Source of the DNA: an uncultured Rikenellaceae bacterium
Lineage (GTDB): Bacteria > Bacteroidota > Bacteroidia > Bacteroidales > Rikenellaceae
Length of the DNA stretch: 10,971 nucleotides
Reading direction: 5' to 3'
Assembly: GCA_947038135.1 (NCBI GenBank)
Contig: CAMQVM010000034.1
Coordinates: forward strand, 1-10,971
Position 1 is the first letter of the stretch, and every line of letters starts with the position of its first letter. Position numbers and translations under genes: made by a program. The notes below the pieces were generated by a model, which was not told the DNA's origin, made no database searches, and saw only the letters and a list, made by a program, of their open reading frames with translations. Below, in pieces: positions 1 to 8,043 of the stretch.

Positions 1-910
1 CAATGGGTGCCTCCTCTCCATCGATATAAGAGATTGAATAACCCTCTTCGATTTTACTGCTCCAGTCTGCAACTGCTTTAGAGTTGATTATATCGCTGCG
101 CCTTGAAACTATAATATCTTTACCTCTAAATGAAAGAGATAGATCTAACAACCTAAAGATATCTATCAAGAAATCGCCACTGCTCATAGATGGTGCTCCG
201 TGGGCTAAATCTAGTGTGGCCATTGATTTTGTTATATCGATAAGACCCAACATACCAGGGTGAGTATATGAGCTGATAATACATAATTTATCTAACTCAT
301 TGCTTTTGAAAAATTCAGCTGCAGTAGCACCTAACAACTTTTCTACAAGATACGATACTTTTATTGCAGGGCTATACGCCCCCTCAATCACAAATTTATT
401 CTCTGTAAAATCATATTTATTGATTAAATTATTGCTATTCGAACCATTACAGATAGGTGCATAGTAAAAGTTACGCTCTCCCCTTGCTGCCTCCATTACA
501 ATATCTTTGAAGTCTTCAATTAAAGTACTCATATTAAGAATCGTCTGTTCAAGCCTTAACTCATTGAGGGGAACATCTGTATCACACTCAAAAGACGATC
601 CTATAAGGTGGGTAGATATATTACTTTTATCGCATCCATCAATCTCTATTGTACCCCAAATTATATCCATGCCGTTAAGCGAGACTACAACAGGTAGCGA
701 ATATATGGTACTCTTTGAAGCTAAAGTAAGTGGATAACCAAACGCTCTTAAATTATTAAATGTTGGAGGTAGGTTTATTTGTAGAGAGTGGCTAGTAACT
801 ACCTCATCGGGCGTAAAAAATTGATTGTTGATAGTTATATCAATCTCTGTATCAACATATAGATCTAGCCTTATATCACCGCTTTCTCTTTTAACTGTTA
901 TATTTATCAT
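1..910 (-). CDS. Dit-like / baseplate-type prophage tail protein, 3' end outside the window
   Basis: This is an uninterrupted frame of 303 codons from ATG at 910-908 to the window edge, read by hand; it has no stop and is therefore partial. The ATG overlaps the tape measure stop codon as ATGA, which fixes the start and implies translational coupling. The N-terminus (residues 1-90) looks beta-rich. It contains a segment around residues 45-60 (INLPPTFNNLRAFGYP) followed by a strand pair around 75-90 ending LNGMDIIWGTIEI. This pattern (a P-x-x-x-N-x-R/K-x-x-G element, then 'NG...i..G.i.i') is one I associate with Bacteroidota phage proteins encoded just after the tape measure gene, where distal tail or baseplate hub proteins normally lie. 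The role as a distal-tail structural protein is inferred from gene order and this resemblance; no enzymatic motif is visible. The remaining domains lie to the left of the window. Confidence 0.7.
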   Translation of the reverse strand, partial: MINITVKRESGDIRLDLYVDTEIDITINNQFFTPDEVVTSHSLQINLPPTFNNLRAFGYPLTLASKSTIYSLPVVVSLNGMDIIWGTIEIDGCDKSNISTHLIGSSFECDTDVPLNELRLEQTILNMSTLIEDFKDIVMEAARGERNFYYAPICNGSNSNNLINKYDFTENKFVIEGAYSPAIKVSYLVEKLLGATAAEFFKSNELDKLCIISSYTHPGMLGLIDITKSMATLDLAHGAPSMSSGDFLIDIFRLLDLSLSFRGKDIIVSRRSDIINSKAVADWSSKIEEGYSISYIDGEEAPI

Positions 911-3900
911 TGCTTACCCGATTTTTGAATTCTTGATTTATCTCTTATTCTATACAACCTATCCATTCCCTCAATCATACCACCTTTAGCAAAAGGATCC
1001 ATTCGAGCTTCAACACCATCTTTTTGTAGTTTTTCAAGGGTAGATGTAAGAGCTCTTAAAGTTGTTGCTATCTCACCTTCAAATGACGAACTAGCAGGCG
1101 GAGATACAACAGTAGCAGGTTGCGCATAACCGCCCTTTTCAAAACCGCTTAACATATTGGCCGATCTGATAGTGCCATTAATTCTTACCTGTTCTATTGA
1201 GTGTATAAACCTAGCGATATCGGGGTTACGTAACCCCTCGGCAGGTACCACATACTCAGTGCCGTTCTCGCCTGTTAGGTATGGACCACCACTGCCCATC
1301 AATACGGTAGGCTGACGTATATAACCCCTGCGTGCGTAGTCGTTTTCTGCTTTAAACACTTTACCATCATTACGCATTACATAACCACCATCTTCTTTAC
1401 CTGGCATCTCTGGTAGAGGTTGCGCTGCTATAAGCCCTATTTGTATTGCGCCTGCCACTCCTACTGCTATTGCTAAAGCTGGTTTGTCAATTACTTTAGT
1501 AACAGATACTGCAGTGTTGATTGCTGCATTGATAAGGGCTTGAGCTTTATCTCTTTTTGCTTGATTATACTCTACCTCTGCCCTTTTTTGCTCTAGCTCA
1601 CTATCTATATTTTCTACTTTTGCATAGTAGTCGTCTTGAGTGATAAGATTGCTATCTAACTGCTCTTTGAGTATATCTTTTTTCTCATCACTGCTTTTTT
1701 CAAGACTCTTCAACTCTTTATCTTCCATGGCTTTTTTCATGTTGCTATATGCGCCATACATATTTGACATTGTTTGAAATGCCATATACAACTCGTTTAC
1801 TCCAAGTTCACCATCTTCAAGGTTTTTGAATAGAATTTCCCAGTCTTGACCTGAGAACCCTAGTATATCTACTCCTGCTGAGTCGCTTTTATTTATATTG
1901 CCAAAAGAGTAATCTTTATCGGGGGTATCGGGTGCTGTAACATTACCTGCAGCCTTAGCCTTTGCCATCAACAAGTGCAGCTCTTTTACTTGTGACTCAA
2001 GCTCGGCTTTCTGCTCATCTGACAGAAACGTAAAATCCATACCATCGAGCATACCGCCCTCACCAATCAATTTAGTTAGTTCACTTTTCATCTCGCTAGC
2101 GTGCTTAATTGTTATCTCGGTGCTCTTTTTGTTGTGGGTATCAAGTAGCTTCTCTTTCTCTTTTGCTGTGCCTTTGAAGTTGGCTAACTCCTCTGCTTGC
2201 TTTAGTGCTAAGGTGTACAGCTCCTCTTTGTGGGTAGATTTAATTTTACCCAGATAACTGGCTACTCGCTCATCCATAATGGTGTCGATCTTACGGTTGT
2301 GCTCCCTCTCCAATACGGCTAAAGTCTTTTGCTCCTCTTCGGTTAAACTGCTTTGTGCTTTGTTGAATAACCCTAAATCTGTTAATCTTTTCTCATAAGA
2401 TAATACCTGTTGAGCCTGCTTGTCTTCATTGTATTTTAGGGCTGTATCTGCTATCTCCTTTTCTTGTTTTGCCTCTAAGACTATTCTCTCTTTGGCGGCT
2501 TTGTCTGATGCTTCAGCTTGCTTTTTGGCTTGTTCTTTGGCTGCCTTAGCTGCATTGGCTGCTGCTTGTGTATCTTTGTCGGCTTTTTGCTTAGTGGCTT
2601 TGTCGGCTGCTAACTGTTCGGCTGTTTTTTTACTTCCGTCGTTGTTGTAAGAGGAGGCGTTTTTTTTACGGTCTATTTCGTTATAGTAGCCTTGAATTTT
2701 ACTTGCTGCTACACCTGCTCCTTCGGCTATATCATCTATTGAAAAATCAAATACTTGTAGCCCAGAGGTCATTTCGTAAATTTCATTTGTTGAGTCTTTA
2801 ATCTTTTCAATTAATAAATTTTGTTTTTGATTCAATACCTCTTTTGCCCCATCATCATCAACAGGAATCCCCATATATAGACCATAGTTCTTTTTTGAAA
2901 GATCTTCACGAGCAGATTCAATTGTGTCAATATTATCTTTTATTCTTTTAGTCATTTCATCAATTTGCTTTTCATTTTGAAATTTAGACAGGTTTTTTTG
3001 GCTTTCCATAAAGTCAGTAGCTTTTGATGTACTGATAGCTATGGCATTTCCATATTCATCAAAAGCAGAAGATGCATTAGGAGCTATATTGATTATTTCA
3101 CCAATAATATTTTTCAGCTCAATTTGTTCATTAATCGACAAATTAGATTTAGATTTCAACTTGTCATAGCTAGGTATCAACTCTTTTAATCTACTTTCCT
3201 GCATTTTAAGGTCGTTATTTACTGCTTTTAACTCCCTAGACTGATCAACAAGTCGTTGCCCCTTAGTAGTCGAAAAATAGTAGGCTACACTCTCTGTTGC
3301 TTGTCTCCACATCTTAGATATTTCATTTCCTAGCCTTAAAAGTTTATTGCTTCCTTCATGATATGAAGTTACAGCATCGGTAGTCTTTTTTAGCATAAGT
3401 TCTTGAATAGCTAACGCCTTAGACTGCTCCTCAGTAACACCTTTTACTGCAAGCTTGCTTTTATATAAATCTTTGTACTCTTTACTTTCAAGCGATATAG
3501 CTATACCCAGCTCTTTTAATCCATCAACCTCTCCAAGCATAGCTTTAGTTATCCGTTCAGACACCTCAGATGCTTTTAGCTTACCACCCGACCACTCAGC
3601 AAGAGCACCAGTAAGAGTTTGAAGCTCCACCGACATCTCAGCTGCTTCTTTACGTGTGAAGCCAATAGGAACAAGTAAATCAGCTGTACTTGCTGCCATT
3701 GCTACAAATTCTCTATTGGTAAGCCCTGCGGTATTTGCAAGTTTAGAAGCTTTAGCCTCAACGTAACCAAGATTGTCACCAAATACGATTGCTGCTTTGT
3801 TAGCTTCTGCCTGCACCTGTTTAGACTTCTCCCACGACTCCATAATAAACTCTTGTCCCTTTTGAAGAGCGGCACCTGCTAATGCTACCAACCCTAATGT

Positions 3901-4368
3901 AGCCCCCAAGCTTTTTGCACTATCTTTAAAAGACATCGATTTTTTCACCTCCTGCGCTTGACCATCCAGCAGCCTCATTTGAGCTCTCATCTCTTTAAGC
4001 TTACTATTCATTTCACCCCACTCTTTAGGGTTGGCTGCTTGCGAGGTGTTGCGCAGTTGAGCAGATAGCTTTTTAGATGCCTTAGCTAGTTGGTTATAGT
4101 TCATCTCTGACACTTTCAACGACTTCATTTGCTCATCTAATGCTTTTTTATTCTCTCGTAACCTGTTAGATATACCATCAAGCTCTTTACTTGCTTGCTT
4201 ATACTCTTTGCTAGTTTCGCCATATTTTTTTAGGGTGAGCTTTCGCAAACGGAGAGACTCCTTCTCTTCATTGCTTAAATTAACATACGACAGCTCCAGC
4301 TCATTGATATGCTCAATTAGTGCCTTTACTGAGGTTAGTTCGATTTCAAATTTTGGATTATTCGCCAT
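907..4368 (-). CDS. phage tail tape measure protein
   Basis: The 1153-residue product sets tail length and occupies the tail lumen during assembly. It has the usual layout. Residues 15-150 are a charged coiled coil. A small Gly/Ala-rich hydrophobic stretch lies at about 152-168. Residues 170-345 form the helical block typical of tape measure proteins (AANKAAIVFGDNL, then a TAGLTNREFVAMAAS-like segment). A Lys/Ala-rich helix spans about 580-640, with further coiled coil to about 945. A hydrophobic Ala/Gly/Ile segment at about 955-985 ends in AAQPLPEMPGKEDGGY. The C-terminus holds a YLTGENGTEYVVPAEG motif (about 1030-1045) and repeated KGG turns at 1078 and 1128. Length, composition and order are diagnostic even without a database search. 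It starts inside the end of the upstream 134-aa gene (11-base overlap), and its stop overlaps the next start. Residues about 395-540 are encoded by distinctly more AT-rich DNA than their flanks, suggesting module exchange. Confidence 0.93.
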   Translation of the reverse strand: MANNPKFEIELTSVKALIEHINELELSYVNLSNEEKESLRLRKLTLKKYGETSKEYKQASKELDGISNRLRENKKALDEQMKSLKVSEMNYNQLAKASKKLSAQLRNTSQAANPKEWGEMNSKLKEMRAQMRLLDGQAQEVKKSMSFKDSAKSLGATLGLVALAGAALQKGQEFIMESWEKSKQVQAEANKAAIVFGDNLGYVEAKASKLANTAGLTNREFVAMAASTADLLVPIGFTRKEAAEMSVELQTLTGALAEWSGGKLKASEVSERITKAMLGEVDGLKELGIAISLESKEYKDLYKSKLAVKGVTEEQSKALAIQELMLKKTTDAVTSYHEGSNKLLRLGNEISKMWRQATESVAYYFSTTKGQRLVDQSRELKAVNNDLKMQESRLKELIPSYDKLKSKSNLSINEQIELKNIIGEIINIAPNASSAFDEYGNAIAISTSKATDFMESQKNLSKFQNEKQIDEMTKRIKDNIDTIESAREDLSKKNYGLYMGIPVDDDGAKEVLNQKQNLLIEKIKDSTNEIYEMTSGLQVFDFSIDDIAEGAGVAASKIQGYYNEIDRKKNASSYNNDGSKKTAEQLAADKATKQKADKDTQAAANAAKAAKEQAKKQAEASDKAAKERIVLEAKQEKEIADTALKYNEDKQAQQVLSYEKRLTDLGLFNKAQSSLTEEEQKTLAVLEREHNRKIDTIMDERVASYLGKIKSTHKEELYTLALKQAEELANFKGTAKEKEKLLDTHNKKSTEITIKHASEMKSELTKLIGEGGMLDGMDFTFLSDEQKAELESQVKELHLLMAKAKAAGNVTAPDTPDKDYSFGNINKSDSAGVDILGFSGQDWEILFKNLEDGELGVNELYMAFQTMSNMYGAYSNMKKAMEDKELKSLEKSSDEKKDILKEQLDSNLITQDDYYAKVENIDSELEQKRAEVEYNQAKRDKAQALINAAINTAVSVTKVIDKPALAIAVGVAGAIQIGLIAAQPLPEMPGKEDGGYVMRNDGKVFKAENDYARRGYIRQPTVLMGSGGPYLTGENGTEYVVPAEGLRNPDIARFIHSIEQVRINGTIRSANMLSGFEKGGYAQPATVVSPPASSSFEGEIATTLRALTSTLEKLQKDGVEARMDPFAKGGMIEGMDRLYRIRDKSRIQKSGKQ

Positions 4369-4762
4369 TGATTATATTATTAACGATACGTTTATATTTC
4401 ATGAATATCAAGCTATTAAGGCTAAATGTATTATTTTTAGCTTTGTTTTTTTCTCCACCAAACAAGTGCCCATACACCAGGCGTAAATATATAGGTGTAT
4501 GGCGTGATTTAGCGGCTCCCGACTTATTGCGCTTGAGGTCTAAAAACAGAATAGATTTAGGGTAAGAGAGAGTAAACCCACTTGATGATATCGGTGTTCC
4601 TCTGATTCGTTGAAGATCATCGGCTGTTTTACCACTATCTTCAATATATGTAGTTCTTAATATATTTAGCTGATGGGTTATCAGCTCATCAACTTTATGC
4701 TTTGAAGCCTCTTTTACAAATGTTCCTAAATCTATGTTATTATTTAATAGCTTGCTTATCAT
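4358..4762 (-). CDS. small prophage tail-associated protein upstream of the tape measure
   Basis: The 134-residue protein has no signal peptide or membrane segment. A helical N-terminus (residues 1-40) includes THQLNILRTTYIEDSGK. Residues 60-100 (LSYPKSILFLDLKRNK and a YLRLVYGHL segment) resemble an unnamed family often encoded just before the tape measure gene in Bacteroidota prophages, whose core I recall as 'RFLDMKR...IYNR.vyGhl'. The C-terminus is basic. Its stop codon lies inside the tape measure gene (11-base overlap), so the two are probably co-translated. ATG at 4762 is the first start in the frame and lies just after an A-rich AGAAAAAAG stretch, the only ribosome-binding-like sequence there. 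A role in tail completion or assembly is inferred from position only; no biochemical function can be read from the sequence. It is the first gene of the visible tail operon, and no further phage gene is seen upstream on this strand. Confidence 0.7.
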   Translation of the reverse strand: MISKLLNNNIDLGTFVKEASKHKVDELITHQLNILRTTYIEDSGKTADDLQRIRGTPISSSGFTLSYPKSILFLDLKRNKSGAAKSRHTPIYLRLVYGHLFGGEKNKAKNNTFSLNSLIFMKYKRIVNNIINGE

Positions 4763-4772
4763 CTTTTTTCTG

Positions 4773-4780
4773 CAAAGCTA
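4773..4780 (-). promoter_or_regulatory. possible Bacteroidota -7 element for the tail operon
   Basis: On the minus strand the octamer TAGCTTTG matches the Bacteroidota sigma-ABfr -7 consensus TAnnTTTG exactly. The -33 position, about 19 bases upstream, is poor (GATTTAC rather than TTTG). It ends only ten bases before the ATG at 4762, which would leave a leader of about five bases, so the transcript would be nearly leaderless. It may be real and could restart tail-gene transcription here, but an eight-base match in AT-rich DNA can also be chance. Confidence 0.33.
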
Positions 4781-4816
4781 GTGGTTATATCTTTTGTAAA
4801 TCGGACACCTGTAATA

Positions 4817-4846
4817 TTGCAACATATCTAAATTTTATTACCTTTG
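4817..4846 (+). promoter_or_regulatory. Bacteroidota-type promoter (-33 TTG, 19-base spacer, TACCTTTG)
   Basis: A TTG at 4817-4819 is followed after exactly 19 bases by TACCTTTG at 4839-4846, a perfect match to TAnnTTTG at the spacing typical of Bacteroidota housekeeping promoters. Transcription should start near 4851, some 18 bases before the CTG of the small remnant frame at 4869. No terminator-like hairpin was seen between this site and the KAP NTPase gene at 5074, so it is also the best visible promoter for that gene. Confidence 0.65.
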
Positions 4847-4868
4847 TCTAAATTAAACAACTGATATC

Positions 4869-5042
4869 CTGAGAAAATTACTACTATTTTCATTATGTAT
4901 AATAATAGTTATTAGTCGCAGATATGCATCTGAGTTGGAATGCTTGACATTACAAGACGTGCCTATTAAAGGTAATCTTCCTTGTTTTTCTAAAGAAATA
5001 GGAACAAAAGTCATCAGCTTTATGTCTACCAGCAAATCATAA
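4869..5042 (+). pseudogene. start-less, truncated remnant of a small secreted-protein gene
   Basis: Read by hand, this frame runs 57 codons from CTG at 4869 to TAA at 5040-5042; an in-frame TAA lies just upstream and the only ATG is near the end. The translation begins with a positive residue pair and a hydrophobic core (LRKLLLFSLCIIIVIS, residues 1-16), like a signal peptide. It continues with a segment (LTLQDVPIKGNLPCFSKEI) that resembles the mature N-terminus of a common uncharacterised secreted protein of Bacteroidota, which I recall as 'LkFmGIPidG.l..F...L..kGF'. A good promoter sits just upstream. CTG occupies the place expected for ATG, and the frame ends far short of a normal protein. 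The simplest reading is a gene that lost its start and most of its body, perhaps when the downstream NTPase gene arrived. Alternatives are translation from CTG as a short leader peptide, or a chance frame. Confidence 0.45.
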
Positions 5043-5073
5043 CATTAAATTAATAATATAGATATAACTTACT

Positions 5074-7845
5074 ATGGCAAAAAAACCTACAAAACACCTA
5101 TTATCTCCAAAATTATTGGTCAAAGGAGAAGACCCTTCATATTATGCTGTAGAGGAGTTGGCTGATGCACTAAATAAGCAAGATTGCCAAAACATTGCAC
5201 TTATGGGTCCATTTGGTTCTGGAAAAAGTTCTATTATAAAAACCTTATGTGACTCATATTATGAAACTGAATCGTGCCCTAGATTCTTGAATATATCTTT
5301 GGCTACGCTAGATAAAGATCAAGCTGATATTGAGTCAAGTATAATTCAGCAGCTGATATACAAGTCTGACCTAAACAAAACTAGCCAGTCTCGTTTTAGG
5401 CGTATATTGCATCCTAAAGAATCGTTAGCAAAATATATATTCGGATTTATATTAGCAATCCTCATTGTTGTAAAACCAGAGTGGTTGCAAATTGAAACTA
5501 TATACACGATATTGCCATACATTTCTGACAAAGTGGGACACCAAATAAATAATATTATTGACCTGATGGCAATCGTGTATATACTTTATTGCACATATTG
5601 CATAATTAATCATTTAATTAAAAAATTTTATAATACCGAACTAGCCAAGTTACACCTCAAAGATGGATCTGTTGAAATTTCAAAATCCACATCTATTTTC
5701 AATAAGCACATGGACGAAATAATATATTATTTCGAATCAATGGATTATAATGTAGTGATATTCGAAGATTTAGATCGATGTGAGTGTACAAAAAAGATTT
5801 TCTTAAAGTTACGAGAATTGAATATACTTATAAATGACTCTTCAATGATAAAAGCAGATGGAAGGGTTATAAAATTTGTATACGCAATAAGAGATGAAGT
5901 ATTCCTAAGTGAAGAGAGAACAAAATATTTTGATTATATCGTATCGTCTATACCTATTGTTGATTGTCACAATTCCATGGATCATATTGGTACGTTATTG
6001 GAAGAGGCTGGCTTAAACATCCCTCAAAAGATATCACAAGAAATAGGTGTGTTTATTGGTAGTATGCGTGAGTTAAAGAATATCGTTAATGAGTTAAGGC
6101 AATATAATGAGCTGTTAGAACTAGAGGGATTAATAGAAAAAACGCTTCCTTTGATAGTATATAAAAACAAACATCCTGAAGATTATTCTGAGCTGTGTTC
6201 AAAGAAAGGGATTTTGTATACAGTGCTGCATTCAAAGGAACTTATTGTTGAATTAAGAACAGAAATATACGCAAAAGCCAAACAAGCTGCATCAAAAAGA
6301 CTCAGAGAGTTAACGTATACTGATCTGGGTCAAGGTGAATGGGAGTCAGATGATCCAGAGTTATACTATGAATTAACCTATACAATTAACCAAAACAATA
6401 TACATATTTCAAATAAAAGAAACCTCACTATTTCTAAACTACTAAAAGAATGTGATTTTGACAAATCTATTGAAATGATAAAATATATATCTTTAGATTA
6501 TTACAAGTTGACTTGTAGAGAAATGAATAACATAGATATTGAAATGTGTAAAACCATACTTTTTATGCTCAGGTCTGGTAATATTGACAACTCATATGAA
6601 AATTATATTTCATATTTGCACCCTGGTGCATTGACAAGTTCAGATAGAGAGTTTTTCAGGAGCTTACTTTTAGGAGAAAACAAGAACTTTGGCTATACTC
6701 TCAACAATGTAAATGAATTACTAGGCAGAATAGATTTGGATCATTATGGGAGTAATGCTGTATTGAATTATGATTTGATAGATGGTTTATTAAAATTAAA
6801 TACTGACAGTGACAAATGTAAGATTGTAAAGATTATAAATAATATAATTTCAACAAAAAACACAGATTTTATTATTGGATATGAAACCTGCGAAATAAGA
6901 CAAAAAGATTTTTTCTGTCAACTTATTGACACGTGGAACAATTACCTAGGCGATATTTCTACAGACGATGTAAATTATGACACATTATTGAAAATATTTT
7001 ATGAGTATACAAAGGAGTCAGATTTAGCGAGGAACTTTTTCAGCAATTTGAGTGTACTATCTAATACTTATTACATCTTAGTTAAGTATTACTCCCAATT
7101 GAATATTGATGAGCTATTGAATAAACTAAAACGCACACGAAATATAAAATTTAATAAGCTCTCACGTGATACCGAATCAGATCAACTATTTCAGTTTGTA
7201 TTAGAAAACTGCATATATGATATCAATTCTCATAACATTGATGTTATATTCGGTGATGACTTCAAAACTAAAGCATATACAACTATATTTAATTACCCAA
7301 ATAACAAGGTAATAGAGTATATTATAAGTTATATAGAAACAGTGCATAAAATGGTGCCAAATAGTAGTACTGAAGAAGATGTGGACGTTATAATAAAAAT
7401 TATTAATAATAAAAACCTCTCTATAGAAGTAAAAAGTAATTACCTTAGTAATCAAACAAAAAAATTGGTAAATTCGCATTATATAGATAATACATTCAGA
7501 GATCTTCCATTCAAACTCAATATTATAGAGCCTAGATGGAGTAATATTGTAGATATAAATGATGACCCTGAGAAGGTTGTCATTAGCGATGTCGTATTTG
7601 AATTTATAAACATCAACTATAAAGCTCTACAGGAGGATACTTTAAATTGCCATGAAGAGATTAAAACCAATTTATTTAAGTCGTTGTTTACCGTAAATAA
7701 TTTATCATTAGATGCATACAAATCTTTATTTGGTGTATTTGGGTGTAGTTTAGATGATGAAGATACCTCAGAGCTTGATGATGATAGATCGAAAATTGCA
7801 CACATGAATAATGCTTCGCATAAACATCGTTTAGTTTTCAGTTAA
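5074..7845 (+). CDS. KAP-family / YobI-type P-loop NTPase, membrane-associated
   Basis: The 923-residue protein opens with the YobI-like entry YAVEELADALNKQDCQNIAL and a Walker A GPFGSGKSS at residues 45-53. Two hydrophobic segments follow, at about 119-137 and 161-183, between Walker A and Walker B; membrane segments inserted at this point are a hallmark of KAP NTPases. Walker B with acidic residues is VVIFEDLDR (227-235). A block typical of YobI proteins follows: LRELNILIND (246-255), FVYAIRDEVFL (268-278) and RTKYFDYI (282-289). Residues about 300-923 are helical and Lys/Asp/Asn-rich with no domain I recognise, ending in an acidic patch. B. subtilis YobI is, as I recall, longer (about 1200 aa). 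The KAP family includes PifA, the F-plasmid protein that excludes phage T7, so a role in phage exclusion or membrane sensing is plausible but inferred. The gene is strongly AT-rich, stands alone on its strand, and has no Shine-Dalgarno sequence. Confidence 0.85.
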   Translation: MAKKPTKHLLSPKLLVKGEDPSYYAVEELADALNKQDCQNIALMGPFGSGKSSIIKTLCDSYYETESCPRFLNISLATLDKDQADIESSIIQQLIYKSDLNKTSQSRFRRILHPKESLAKYIFGFILAILIVVKPEWLQIETIYTILPYISDKVGHQINNIIDLMAIVYILYCTYCIINHLIKKFYNTELAKLHLKDGSVEISKSTSIFNKHMDEIIYYFESMDYNVVIFEDLDRCECTKKIFLKLRELNILINDSSMIKADGRVIKFVYAIRDEVFLSEERTKYFDYIVSSIPIVDCHNSMDHIGTLLEEAGLNIPQKISQEIGVFIGSMRELKNIVNELRQYNELLELEGLIEKTLPLIVYKNKHPEDYSELCSKKGILYTVLHSKELIVELRTEIYAKAKQAASKRLRELTYTDLGQGEWESDDPELYYELTYTINQNNIHISNKRNLTISKLLKECDFDKSIEMIKYISLDYYKLTCREMNNIDIEMCKTILFMLRSGNIDNSYENYISYLHPGALTSSDREFFRSLLLGENKNFGYTLNNVNELLGRIDLDHYGSNAVLNYDLIDGLLKLNTDSDKCKIVKIINNIISTKNTDFIIGYETCEIRQKDFFCQLIDTWNNYLGDISTDDVNYDTLLKIFYEYTKESDLARNFFSNLSVLSNTYYILVKYYSQLNIDELLNKLKRTRNIKFNKLSRDTESDQLFQFVLENCIYDINSHNIDVIFGDDFKTKAYTTIFNYPNNKVIEYIISYIETVHKMVPNSSTEEDVDVIIKIINNKNLSIEVKSNYLSNQTKKLVNSHYIDNTFRDLPFKLNIIEPRWSNIVDINDDPEKVVISDVVFEFININYKALQEDTLNCHEEIKTNLFKSLFTVNNLSLDAYKSLFGVFGCSLDDEDTSELDDDRSKIAHMNNASHKHRLVFS

Positions 7846-7874
7846 TTGAATTTACTATCATTAATTCAATTAAC
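7841..7874. repeat. 12-bp perfect inverted repeat across the NTPase stop codon
   Basis: Bases 7841-7852 (GTTAATTGAATT) are exactly complementary, in inverted order, to 7863-7874, with a 10-base loop. The left arm contains the TAA stop at 7843-7845. The stem is AT-rich and no U-run follows, so it is a weak terminator by itself. It may help stop or protect the 3' end together with the much stronger hairpin downstream. Confidence 0.6.
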
Positions 7875-7909
7875 GTTTGATTATCAATAGACTTAACAAC
7901 CTTTCAATA

Positions 7910-7964
7910 AAAAGTCATCATATTAAAAATAACTATTATGTCTATTTTTAATATGATGACTTTT
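7910..7964. terminator. 22-bp perfect hairpin between convergent genes, likely bidirectional terminator
   Basis: The arm 7910-7931 is perfectly complementary, in inverted order, to 7943-7964 around an 11-base loop. The arms begin and end with A4 and T4 runs, so either transcript would carry a stem followed by a short U-run. It lies between the stop of the plus-strand NTPase gene (7845) and the stop of the minus-strand membrane-protein gene (8044), where a shared terminator is expected. The stem is unusually long and perfect for an intrinsic terminator. A protein-binding palindrome or the footprint of a mobile element are alternatives. Confidence 0.75.
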
Positions 7965-8043
7965 ACTAAAACACAGATAAATACATTGATGAATTATTTT
8001 ACTGAAGATGTAATTTGTATTATGTCTACATAGTAGCATTTTA

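Noticed and set aside
507..737. Plus-strand frame of 76 codons
   Set aside because: It lies opposite the continuous minus-strand tail protein frame and has no motif or promoter.
2420..2650. Plus-strand Ala/Ser/Cys/Leu-rich frame
   Set aside because: It is the antisense shadow of the Lys/Ala-rich coiled coil of the tape measure protein.
4470..4502. 9-bp inverted repeat (CCATACACC / GGTGTATGG) with a 15-base loop
   Set aside because: It lies inside the 134-aa coding region with no U-run; it is short enough to be chance.
4208..4565. Two overlapping plus-strand frames with hydrophobic stretches
   Set aside because: They are antisense to the tape measure start and the 134-aa gene, which have better context and coupled overlaps.
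4853..5035. Minus-strand frame of 60 codons with a TTG start
   Set aside because: It has no promoter or known motif and is antisense to the plus-strand remnant, which has a good promoter and a signal-peptide-like start.
7201..7805. Two minus-strand frames inside the NTPase gene
   Set aside because: They are antisense shadows in AT-rich coding DNA, with no family features.
7934..8028. Direct repeat TATTATGTCTA (7934-7944 and 8018-8028), considered as an attachment site
   Set aside because: It is only 11 bases in very AT-rich DNA, with no integrase nearby and no module boundary at both copies.
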